In this document: piece after piece, positions 8,132-16,300 of the stretch | Layout: the number at the start of each line of letters is the position of its first letter | Numbering within the stretch: position 1 is the stretch's first letter | NCBI GenBank assembly: GCA_964642505.1 | Contig: CAZXQY010000054.1 | Coordinates: 1 to 18,105, forward strand | DNA: 18,105 nucleotides | Direction of reading: 5' to 3' | Origin: TMED69 sp964642505 | GTDB taxonomy: Bacteria > Pseudomonadota > Gammaproteobacteria > Ga0077536 | The notes under the pieces: model-generated | Told to the model about the DNA's origin: nothing | The model's database searches: none | Seen by the model: the letters and a program-made list of their open reading frames with translations, nothing else | Program-made: the position numbers and the translations under genes

Positions 8132-8929
8132 TTAACGTCCCCTATAAACCGGTTTCCGCTTTTCCATAAAAGCGCGAGGACCCTCCTGTGCGTCTTCCGT
8201 TTCGAAAACGGGAGAAGAAATTCTCGTTTCTATTTCTAGTGCCTCCAATTCTGGAACACCCAGACATGCTCTAGCAGACTTTCTAATTGCCTTCACGGCT
8301 ATAGGGCCATTAGCGGCGATCTTGTTAGCTATATCTAGGGATTTCGCGAAGAAATCATCTGTAACATAATTTAGAAACCCTAGACCCAAAGCTTGATCAG
8401 CAGATATTAAATCGCCGGTCAACAATAATTCCATTGCTTTACAATAAGGTAGCTGACGTGGAAGACGAACGCTGGATCCTCCTGCCGGAAAGATAGCCCA
8501 CTTAACTTCCTGAACACCAAACTTAGCAATCGGACTCGACACTCTAATATCAGTTCCTTGCAGGATTTCCATACCACCCGCGATACCATGCCCGTTCACA
8601 GCAGCGATAATCGGTTTCTCTACATCAAAACTTCGCAAAAGAGTGCGCTCTAAGATACCGCGATCTGATAACACTCGTTCATCCCACTCATTCTCCGCTT
8701 TTCTACTACCTGACATCAACGGAATTAATTGCCCCAAATCAGCCCCTGCGCAAAACACATCTCCTAGACCCGTCAGAACCGCAACGCGAATAGTGTCGTT
8801 ATCTCTTATTGTTTCCCAAACATCGGCTAATTTTACTGCCAACTCGGGATTGATAGCATTTTTTGCCTCCGGTCGGTTAAGTTTTATAATACCGACGTAT
8901 CCCTCAATATCATATTCTAAAACCGCCAT
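8132..8929 (-). CDS. Enoyl-CoA hydratase (both catalytic Glu present)
   Basis: A 265-residue crotonase-fold protein. The oxyanion-hole segments are FCAGADLG and NGHGIAGG. Both glutamates used by classical hydratases (rat mitochondrial E144 and E164) have counterparts, in GGMEIL and in FGVQEVKW. It should therefore hydrate trans-2-enoyl-CoA esters, unlike the other two crotonase genes in the window. The C-terminal AFMEKRKPVYRGR is the usual family ending. ATG at 8929 is preferred because GAGGG lies 7 nt before it. An in-frame ATG at 8947 would add six residues and sits upstream of that RBS. It is divergent from the alpha/beta hydrolase gene and convergent with the amidohydrolase gene. A perfect dyad lies 37 nt before the start. 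Confidence 0.92.
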   Translation of the reverse strand: MAVLEYDIEGYVGIIKLNRPEAKNAINPELAVKLADVWETIRDNDTIRVAVLTGLGDVFCAGADLGQLIPLMSGSRKAENEWDERVLSDRGILERTLLRSFDVEKPIIAAVNGHGIAGGMEILQGTDIRVSSPIAKFGVQEVKWAIFPAGGSSVRLPRQLPYCKAMELLLTGDLISADQALGLGFLNYVTDDFFAKSLDIANKIAANGPIAVKAIRKSARACLGVPELEALEIETRISSPVFETEDAQEGPRAFMEKRKPVYRGR

Positions 8930-8965
8930 AATCGAACCCTCTATCATTATTTTGTATGTCGATAA

Positions 8966-8982
8966 ATGTTAGACTAACACGT
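8966..8982. promoter_or_regulatory. Candidate operator: palindrome TGTTAGACTAACA
   Basis: A perfect 6+1+6 dyad (TGTTAG-A-CTAACA, 8967-8979) lies in the spacer between a crotonase gene (minus) and an alpha/beta hydrolase gene (plus). Eleven bases (TGTTAGACTAA) recur at 17244-17254, just upstream of the second acyl-CoA dehydrogenase gene. In reverse-complement comparison 15 of 17 bases of the extended site match 17241-17257. Size and symmetry suit a small dimeric repressor such as a TetR or GntR protein, but no regulator gene is present here. Confidence 0.5.
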
Positions 8983-9040
8983 TTTAGTAATACCGAAAGA
9001 AAAACCGACCTTTGTACTTAAGGTACGAATAGTATTTATT

Positions 9041-9856
9041 GTGAATATTACTTGGGTATCATCCAACAAAAAAAATAGGTTAGGTACGCAGACCAGGCTC
9101 ATGTCTAGACCATCAAATATAGATTGGAAACAAAATGAACTTACCATAATTAGGACTGCTCCAGCCTCGTTTGAAACTGCCATTAACAGCGATTGGATAC
9201 AGACCCCTGATTGTGCTGGTGAATGCGACATTCATTTCCTAAAGTGGAATAAACAAGGAATGGAGCCCGGCGTTCTACTGGTACACGGCGGCGGCGCACA
9301 CGCTAGCTGGTGGAGGTTTATCGCCCCTTTGTTAAACGGGTACGAGGTGGCTGCAATAGACCTCTCGGGAATGGGTGACAGCGGTGTGAGACAAGAATAT
9401 TCCGCCGCGCTTAGAAGTGAAGAGATTCAACATGTTCTCCGCAGCTGCTTCTCCCACGATCAACAGAAATTTTTAGTTGGACACTCCTTTGGGGGCTATA
9501 TGAGTATGCGTTTCGCAGCCGACTATGGAAACCTTGTAGATGGTATAGTGATCGTCGACTCACCGATCTACAAACCAGAAGTAAATTTAACTAAGGCTCC
9601 TCGCCGGGCGTTGAACATAGAGAGATTCTATCCGTCTTTTGAAATAGCCTTAGAGCGTTTCAAACTCCTTCCTCCCCAGTCGTGTAGTAACGAATACATT
9701 GTAGAATTCGTCGCTCGGCACTCTATTAGAAAGAAAGAAAGAGGCTGGACTTGGAAGTTCGATATAGGCGCAATGGGAGGAAGCCGATGGGAGGAGCCAT
9801 TCGACCAACATCTAAATCTAGAATGGCTCTTATTTACGGAGAACACAGCGCATTAG
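9041..9856 (+). CDS. Alpha/beta hydrolase, frameshifted before its C-terminal strand
   Basis: An alpha/beta hydrolase with oxyanion-hole motif LLVHGGGAHASWW, the GMGDSG segment, and nucleophile elbow GHSFGGY. The reading frame starting at 9041 (GTG) runs normally to about HLNLE near 9818, then continues out of register and stops at 9856. The expected acid-containing strand and catalytic His are encoded in the -1 frame (see 9823-10014). An in-frame ATG at 9101 is an equally good or better start (protein from MSRPSNIDW), since the added 20 residues do not look conserved; neither has a strong RBS. Intact homologues cleave esters, lactones or C-C bonds (for example meta-cleavage product hydrolases). 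HGGG is compatible with several of these. As written the product lacks its catalytic His and would be inactive. Confidence 0.8.
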   Translation: MNITWVSSNKKNRLGTQTRLMSRPSNIDWKQNELTIIRTAPASFETAINSDWIQTPDCAGECDIHFLKWNKQGMEPGVLLVHGGGAHASWWRFIAPLLNGYEVAAIDLSGMGDSGVRQEYSAALRSEEIQHVLRSCFSHDQQKFLVGHSFGGYMSMRFAADYGNLVDGIVIVDSPIYKPEVNLTKAPRRALNIERFYPSFEIALERFKLLPPQSCSNEYIVEFVARHSIRKKERGWTWKFDIGAMGGSRWEEPFDQHLNLEWLLFTENTAH

Positions 9857-10014
9857 TTAATAAAGATACTGTGAAACACATGGGAACACTGATGCCACCT
9901 GCCTCTCCGATAGAAGAAATCCCTGATGCCGCCCACCACGTAATGTTAGATCAACCGAAATCTTTCGTGTCTTCTCTGAAAAAAATATTAGGCGCCTGGA
10001 CTCCACCCTCTTAA
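9823..10014 (+). pseudogene. C-terminal fragment of the alpha/beta hydrolase, displaced by a -1 frameshift
   Basis: From MALIYGEHS (9823) this frame encodes a textbook alpha/beta-hydrolase C-terminus: strand plus acid region (IYGEHSALV), then IEEIPDAAHHVMLDQP with the catalytic His, then FVSSLKKIL. It directly continues the main frame if one base is missing around 9812-9825. No slippery heptamer is evident, so an indel (natural or assembly error) is more likely than programmed frameshifting. The stop at 10012-10014 shares the TTAA at 10011-10014 with the stop of the convergent crotonase gene. Confidence 0.75.
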
Positions 10015-10820
10015 ATCGGAGAATCAGGATCGAATTTGGGTGAGCGTTTTTCTCTATGAGAGGCGATCCCCTCTTCGGCTTCCGGAGTCGTGAACCCAAG
10101 CATCTCGAGCGCCGTGGAGGCGTCGAAACTGGGACCAGCCATTCGATACCAATTATTCAACGCGTACTTAGTCCATCTCACCGCGGCTGGCGCACTATCC
10201 TTCAATCGACCTGCGATTTCCTCAGCTTTTTTTTGCAAAGCATCGTCTTCTACGCATAGAGACACCATACCTATTCGTTCAGCCTCTTCCCCATCCATCG
10301 GCTCACACAATAAGAGATGATATTTCGCTTTAGCCATCCCACATAGAAGAGGCCAATTTATGACTGCTGAATCTCCCGCGGCAACGCCAAGCCTTGTGTG
10401 ACCATCTACTATTCTAGCCGACTTCCCAGCAATAGAAATGTCTGCTAGGAGACCAGCTACTAAACCGGCTCCAACAGCTACACCGTTTATAGCCGAAACG
10501 ATTGGCTTCGAACAGTTTATAATGTTATAGACCAAATCTCTCGCTTCCTTCCACGCCCGAGCCCTGTCCTTATGATCTGCTATTATATCTTCGATCATCC
10601 CGAAATCCCCACCTGCCGAAAATGCTCGCCCTTTTCCAGTAAGGATAACAACACTAACATTTTCATCCTCATCAATATCCCGCCATATATAAGACAATTC
10701 TTTGTGTCCATTTTTATCCAAAGAATTCAAAGTCTCCGGCTTATTCAAAGTGATTCTTAAAATGCCATTTTGGGGGCTATCCAGGTCGAGTTCCTTATAT
10801 TTTGTGTAACGTTCAAGCAT
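10011..10820 (-). CDS. Crotonase-family protein lacking both hydratase glutamates
   Basis: A 269-residue crotonase-fold protein, with FSAGGDFG and NGVAVGAGL as the oxyanion-hole segments. At the two hydratase Glu positions it has Val (GAGLVAGLLAD) and His (DGHTRLGVAAGD), so classical hydration is unlikely. The TRLGVAAGDSA...WPLLCGMAKAKY stretch defines a subgroup usually annotated as enoyl-CoA hydratase, in which an Asp in the AGD motif may be functional. It may be an isomerase, a hydrolase or a specialised ring-cleavage crotonase. GGAAG sits 6 nt before the ATG. It is divergent from the PaaG-like gene at 11003, with a strong inverted repeat between them, and convergent with the hydrolase gene, sharing a TTAA in which both stops lie. 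Confidence 0.87.
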   Translation of the reverse strand: MLERYTKYKELDLDSPQNGILRITLNKPETLNSLDKNGHKELSYIWRDIDEDENVSVVILTGKGRAFSAGGDFGMIEDIIADHKDRARAWKEARDLVYNIINCSKPIVSAINGVAVGAGLVAGLLADISIAGKSARIVDGHTRLGVAAGDSAVINWPLLCGMAKAKYHLLLCEPMDGEEAERIGMVSLCVEDDALQKKAEEIAGRLKDSAPAAVRWTKYALNNWYRMAGPSFDASTALEMLGFTTPEAEEGIASHREKRSPKFDPDSPI

Positions 10821-10914
10821 TTTTTACTTCCATTTTTTGTAGAACATTTAAAGTAGAAAAAAACAATTTAAACTATAATGCCAAACTAAACAAAAAAGAA
10901 ATAGTGTAATCGAC

Positions 10915-10935
10915 TTGCCGAAAGATGGTCGGCAA
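10915..10935. promoter_or_regulatory. Inverted repeat TTGCCGA-N7-TCGGCAA, candidate operator
   Basis: A perfect 7-bp inverted repeat with a 7-nt spacer lies in the 182-bp region between two divergent crotonase genes (minus start 10820, plus start 11003). Its position and symmetry fit an operator controlling one or both promoters. It is not followed by a T-run in either direction, which argues against a terminator. Confidence 0.4.
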
Positions 10936-11002
10936 TGGTACAAACTTATTAACATCAAACCACGACTTTCCGATAACTTAGCAATCAACAGGTAACCGAA
11001 AC

Positions 11003-11797
11003 ATGCCAGATTTAAAAGTGAATAAAGATGGGCCTATAACGACATTACTTTTCAATAGACCAGAAGCTAGAAACGCCCTTAGCCTTGAGATGCGGTCCAT
11101 GTTGCGGGACAGCTTGATAGAAGCAGAAAACGACAAAAGTGTTCGATGTGTGGTGTTGCGCGGCTTAGGCGGACATTTCATGGCCGGAGGGGACGTGAAG
11201 TCCATGAAGGAAATGATAAAAAATGATCCGGACACAATACGTAACTATTTCTTGAACCGCATACACGACTTACACCCCATAATGTTCACCATGAGAAGAA
11301 TGCCTAAACCTGTGATTGCTAGTGTTGAAGGAGCAGCGGCGGGTGCGGGAGTTAGTTTAGCTCTAGCAAGCGATTTGGTGATAGCGGACTCAGAATCATT
11401 TTTCACGCTGGCTTACTGCCACATTGGTACATCTCCCGACGGCTCTGGAACCTTCCATTTGCCTAGAGCTGTCGGCATGAAAAAAGCGATGGAAATCGCA
11501 CTGCTCGGGGATCGCTACGATGCCAACCAAGCCAAAGATATGGGCATGATCAATTTTGTGGTTAAGCAAGGAACATTGGAACATGAAACAAACAAACTAG
11601 CTGAACGCTTATCCAAGGGACCAACGCATGTATACGGAAATACTAAACGACTACTTTATAAGTCCCTTGAAACTGAATTCGAAACTCAGCTTCAGATGGA
11701 AGCCGAAATGTTTGCAGATTGTGCAAAAAGGGACGACTTCCGCGAAGGCGTCACAGCATTTGCAGAAAAGCGCGAACCAAAATTTACAGGAAATTAG
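11003..11797 (+). CDS. Enoyl-CoA isomerase/hydratase, PaaG-like
   Basis: A 264-residue crotonase-family protein. Oxyanion-hole segments are FMAGGDVK and GAAAGAGVSLALASD. Both hydratase glutamates are absent. The segment ending HIGTSPDGSGTFHLPR carries the PDxxGT Asp found in PaaG-type and dienoyl-CoA isomerases, so an isomerase role (shifting double bonds, or ring-opening related isomerisation as in phenylacetate catabolism) is more likely than hydration. Its C-terminus AFAEKREPKFTGN is the usual family ending. The start at 11003 has AGGT about 9 nt upstream. No other phenylacetate (paa) gene is in the window, so the substrate is open. It is read away from the crotonase gene at 10820 and is followed, after 118 nt, by the secretion locus on the same strand. 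Confidence 0.9.
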   Translation: MPDLKVNKDGPITTLLFNRPEARNALSLEMRSMLRDSLIEAENDKSVRCVVLRGLGGHFMAGGDVKSMKEMIKNDPDTIRNYFLNRIHDLHPIMFTMRRMPKPVIASVEGAAAGAGVSLALASDLVIADSESFFTLAYCHIGTSPDGSGTFHLPRAVGMKKAMEIALLGDRYDANQAKDMGMINFVVKQGTLEHETNKLAERLSKGPTHVYGNTKRLLYKSLETEFETQLQMEAEMFADCAKRDDFREGVTAFAEKREPKFTGN

Positions 11798-11858
11798 ATT
11801 TTTGAAGCCAGTAACTCGATCGAAAGCACCCATAGATTGGCGTACTCAAGCATAATAT

Positions 11859-11875
11859 GGCAGAATTATTCTGTC
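11859..11875. promoter_or_regulatory. Dyad CAGAATTATTCTG upstream of the secretion locus
   Basis: A perfect 6+1+6 palindrome (11861-11873) extends to 17 bp with one G-T mismatch. It lies 42 nt before the start of the TPR/beta-barrel gene. It does not match a Fur or LexA box. It is a candidate operator for the two-gene locus. The rest of 11798-11915 shows no convincing terminator or promoter. Confidence 0.4.
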
Positions 11876-11915
11876 ACTCGCGGTTGCCTTAACTTAATAA
11901 ATTGCCAGACAAGTC

Positions 11916-13298
11916 ATGACCCTAACCTCTCAAAACTTACGCAGGAATTTTAATCTGAGATTAGAAATCGTGTTGTTGCTTTTAGCGATGATCCTGGTTC
12001 CCGGAATGTCAAGCGGCCAAGCTATCGAAAACCCGATAACGCAAGCACAAGCTCTTCTCGATTCCGGCAAAGCTGAAGAAGCCTACAATTTGCTTAAGCC
12101 CTTTCAGGCGGGACTGGAGGGAGAGCCTGCATTCGACTACGTATTCGGATTAGCGGCCCTGGATACGGGAAGAACTGTACAGGCGATATTCGCCCTCGAA
12201 AGAGTAGTGGACTCGTTTCCGGAGCACGGACCGGCAAGGGCAGAACTTGCTAAGGCCTACCTCTCACTCGGCGAAACAGATGATGCAAAAAAAGAGTTCC
12301 AGAAAGTCAAAGCAATGGAAGACATACCGCCTGAGGCTCGTCAAACCATAGATCGGTATCTGTCTGGCATCGAACTATTCCATGACCGGACAAGGCTAAC
12401 GTTCAGACCTTGGATTCAACTGGGCATAGGATATGACACCAATATTAACGGAGCAACTGACGAAAAAACTCTAACCATCCCCATCGCACCAGGACTTCCT
12501 TTTGCTCTTGGAGGTACACAAAACAGTCCGATCTTGAGCGGATCATTAGGAATGAGTGTTTCTAAACCGATCAACACGGAACTGGGCCTAAGTGCGTTTG
12601 GAAGCGCCCAAATAGGAGACCGCCATACGACCCACGAAAATGACTTCACGTCTCACAGCGGCTCTGGACGAGCAGGATTTAGACTGGAACGGGAAAAACA
12701 CAACTTCAGCTTAGCCGCAGACGCAAGCATGCTTAGACTAGACGCCGGCGGCTTAGCAAGAGCAGACAGAAAAACTGCCGGGCTCACGGCCGAATGGCAA
12801 TACGTTGCAACTGATCGAGATCAAATATCGGCTTTTTTTCAATTTTCCGCGATGCGTAACCCCCAACAAAGCATAAGAGACGTTAATCGCGGCATGTTAG
12901 GTCTAAATTATGGGCATGCTTTCGTTGATATCCCAGGAACGCCAATATTTTTTGCTAGCGTTTTTGCAGGAATCGAGGATGAGCGAGCGGACTCCAACGC
13001 CGACCATTTTGGACGAAATCTTTTCGGAGCTCGCGCTGGACTGAGTTACCAAATATCAGAACGACAAACGGCATTTGGAGCCTTCACCTATCAAAGAAGT
13101 CTTTACGAAACCGGCGACCCAATTTTTCTCGTCCGTCGACACGATGCTTTCTTTGACCTATCGTTCGGTTATAGATTTCAATTCGACGAGCATCTGAGTA
13201 TTAGCCCCACTATCGTTTATAACGACAATGATTCCAATATCATCACGAACGATTACGATCGAATGGAAATGATGATCACGGCCCGCTACGATTTTTGA
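11916..13298 (+). CDS. TPR plus outer-membrane beta-barrel protein, Slam/DUF560 (type XI secretion)-like
   Basis: A 460-residue protein with an N-terminal signal peptide (Arg-rich n-region, hydrophobic core about 16-30, likely cleavage after SSGQA near residue 36). Residues about 40-145 form three TPR-like helical hairpins (QAQALLDSGKAEEAYNLL; GLAALDTGRTVQAIFALERV; ELAKAYLSLGETDDAKKEF). From about residue 158 to the end it is beta-rich with alternating aromatics, including the GYDTNIN motif, and it ends YDF, the C-terminal Phe typical of BAM-inserted outer-membrane barrels. A periplasmic TPR domain followed by a roughly 300-residue barrel is the architecture of Slam/DUF560 proteins, which move cargo lipoproteins or soluble proteins across the outer membrane. 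The gene for the FecR-domain protein starts 33 nt downstream, a plausible cargo. I infer the family from architecture and motif, not from a search. Confidence 0.72.
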   Translation: MTLTSQNLRRNFNLRLEIVLLLLAMILVPGMSSGQAIENPITQAQALLDSGKAEEAYNLLKPFQAGLEGEPAFDYVFGLAALDTGRTVQAIFALERVVDSFPEHGPARAELAKAYLSLGETDDAKKEFQKVKAMEDIPPEARQTIDRYLSGIELFHDRTRLTFRPWIQLGIGYDTNINGATDEKTLTIPIAPGLPFALGGTQNSPILSGSLGMSVSKPINTELGLSAFGSAQIGDRHTTHENDFTSHSGSGRAGFRLEREKHNFSLAADASMLRLDAGGLARADRKTAGLTAEWQYVATDRDQISAFFQFSAMRNPQQSIRDVNRGMLGLNYGHAFVDIPGTPIFFASVFAGIEDERADSNADHFGRNLFGARAGLSYQISERQTAFGAFTYQRSLYETGDPIFLVRRHDAFFDLSFGYRFQFDEHLSISPTIVYNDNDSNIITNDYDRMEMMITARYDF

Positions 13299-13331
13299 TT
13301 TAAGGTAATTAGGTTTGAAATAAGGTACGAA

Positions 13332-16300
13332 TTGATGAACTTCACGATAACCAGATTAATACCCATAGCGCTTATTGTCGTTTTGTGCGATATCGGAAAA
13401 GTTCATGCTATAGCTGGGAAAATCGTTTATTCGTACGGGCAAGTTGAAGCGACTGGGGCAGACGGGACCATTCGACCTCTTTTACGTGGAGATACCATTG
13501 ACACTGGAGATGCTGTTAGGACCCAAAACGGAAGGACCCAAATACGTTTCACCGATGGAGGCTTCGTAGCACTACAACCAAATACCGAGTATCGGTTGGA
13601 CGAATACAATTTCCAGGGCGCCGCGGACGGCTCAGAGAGGAGTTTCTTTCATCTGATAGAAGGAAGTATACGGTTAGTAACCGGACTAATCGGTCGCTCC
13701 AACAAAGAAAATTTTCAATTAACGACTCCTGTGGCCAGTATAGGAATTCGTGGAACTTCTGGTAAATGTAGTCATACTGAATCTGGAGGTACCCAGCTAG
13801 CCGGCTACGGAGGTATCTGGAATCTGACATCCGGAGCCTTTAGCGGTCCAGTGGAACCAGGTCAAGCATATAGTTGCGACGGCAGTACTTGCGCTGAGAT
13901 ACCTGGTTTTGGCCAACGTCAAGAAACTACGAGTGAAGGTCAAGAAGAGGAGCAGGAAGAAGAAGAAGAAGAAGAAGAACAGGAAGAAGNNNNNNNNNNN
14001 NNNNNNNNNNNNNNNNNNNNNNNNNNNNNNNNNNNNNNNNNNNNNNNNNNNNNNNNNNNNNNNNNNNNNNNNNNNNNNNNNNNNNNNNNGAAGGTCAAGA
14101 AGAGGAGCAGGAAGAAGAAGAAGAAGAAGAAGAACAGGAAGAAGGAGAGGAAGAGCAAGCTGATGGCGAAAGTGACAATGAAAGTGATAGCGAAGACCAA
14201 ACCGAAAATGATGAAGAAACGCAGTTAGCTGAAGGTGAAAGTGATAGCGAAGGCCAAACCGAAAATGATGAAGAAAATACTTCACTTGCCGGGGAGCAGA
14301 GTGAAGCAGAAGAAGGTGCATTACTCGCCGAAAGCGGAAGTGATGACGATAAACAAGATGAATTGCTCATTGGGGCAACTCAAGAGGAGGCGGATAGCGG
14401 ATTCGTTGCCAATAGAGAGGACGAGGGAGGAGAATCAGCTTTCTTCGAAGCCATAGTCAATGAAAGTGACGTGGGTTACGGAAAACCAACAGAACCGGCT
14501 GCTTTAGAAGTTGTCCTAGAAGGGTCTGTGGACACGTTGACCACGACCACAGAAGAAAACGCTTTCTTGGCTGGTGAACAAACTGATGCCACCGGACAAA
14601 ATGAACTTGTATCTTCTGGATCTAACGTGGGTTCGGTGATAACCGTCTCAACCGGCCAGTCGATAGGAGTTGCCGGATTTCTGCCAGTGCCAACAACCGT
14701 TAACAATGTAAGCACGTTGGTCAATTTTCCGATTACCTTTTCTTCAAGTGCTGGAACCCTGTTCTTTCAAGACGGTAAACCGATCGGAGGTTTGGCGCAA
14801 GACCGCCTGCTGGGACAGGAATTCTTGGGTATATTTGTGGCAGATTTCGAAGCCGTACGCGCGGGATTGGTAAGATTACAAGCAGTCAACAATTCGCTTG
14901 CCAGTGCCGGATTAAATGCTCTTGGCTCGGTGCCGGGCAACTTGATAACGCAGCTCAGTTCTAACCCTGCCGAGCTAGTCGATCTAACGGTCAGCCCTGA
15001 TGGATTATTGTCTTTCGGTCGTTGGCAAAATGGATTCGTCCTAGATGTAGAAGCTACCTTCGACGGGATTTTACGGCGAAGTAACTTAAGGGAGCTAATC
15101 GGTTTCCAGAGCGAACATGTAATAGCCGGAGCAAATATATCTTTCGCCTCCAACGCATTGGCCCGATACGATCTGACTGGCGGAACGCGGTCCACGTCAA
15201 CCGCGTCCTCTGAGTTAGGGCTTGGCCTCACCGCAGGTAAAATCCTATTCGACTTCAGTTTCGGCTACGGTAGTATTGAGGCCACTCTATCCCATGTATC
15301 AGATACCCACTCCTTGATTGGTGACCTGGTTCTAACCGGAAACACTTTCCTTGGACCGCGAGGCGTCGCCACAAGCGCCTCTGGAAATACCCACTTCGTG
15401 AATTTTAGCGGCTTTTTTGCCGGTAACGGAACCGGCACCCCACAGGCCATCGGCGTGAATTATGGTGTCTTTACACAGAACCCCATCAGCGGAGTGGCAG
15501 CCTTTGGATTAACCAGCACGGGAGATGTTAATCTCCGAGACGCATCACCAGGTAGCTTTGTGGGAATATCGAACGCTATGACACGTACAGGACAGTTAAT
15601 TAGCAGCGACGCCTATTTATTTAAGGTAAACGGAGCAGCGCAGGCAGCGAAACTGACCGGCAACATCGTACACTCCTTCACGTCTGGAGACCCTGGCGAC
15701 AGATGTTCCGGTGGATGTAGCTTCGACCACGGCTCGAGTAACGTAACTCTGGATTCTACTGGGCCCACTGTTCTCGACACCAGGACTAATACAAATGTGC
15801 CAAGCTGGTCGCATACCGAATTAGGGGCTAACTGGGCGCGATTCAGTCCCGGATACGAGCTAACACAGGACGTTCTGGTCAATGAAGTCGGCTCGGCTCA
15901 TGTAATCGCCTTCAAGAACCCGACCTCCGTTGCGGAAATACCCACCGGTGGAACGGCGCAGTATAACGTGATTCGTGGAGGAACTTTGCCGACTATGGTA
16001 TTCGCGACTAACGGAGTCATGCAACCTGAAGTCATCGGAACCCTGACAGGTGGTTCCGTAACAATAGACTTTGGTACTAGAGCCATGACAACAAGTCTGG
16101 CCGGAGTATTCGTAGACGGTAGCGCGAGCGGCAATGCTGGTGGAGCAGGACTCGGTTCCTTTTCTCTCGCTGGCAACGGCACTGGATCCTTTTCGACCAA
16201 CGGCGGCCTGACGGCTTATAATCTGACCGGAGCTGTAACCAGCTCACGTATATCGGATACTGCCGGTAATACCTGCAGCGCAGGTTGCGGGCTAAATGGT

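Noticed and set aside
8114..8154. AACCGG ... CCGGTT inverted repeat between convergent genes as a terminator
   Set aside because: About 29 nt of loop, no T-run, and the right arm lies inside coding sequence.
9797..9830. Programmed -1 ribosomal frameshift in the hydrolase
   Set aside because: No X_XXY_YYZ slippery heptamer or clear downstream structure; an indel explains it more simply.
13385..13391. Lipobox at the Cys of the FecR-protein signal peptide
   Set aside because: The residue before Cys is Leu, which signal peptidase II does not accept; a type I site (VHA) follows.
13797..14370. Leu/Ser/Phe-rich minus-strand frames across the N-gap
   Set aside because: They are complements of the GAA-rich repeat and read through N bases; low-complexity shadows.
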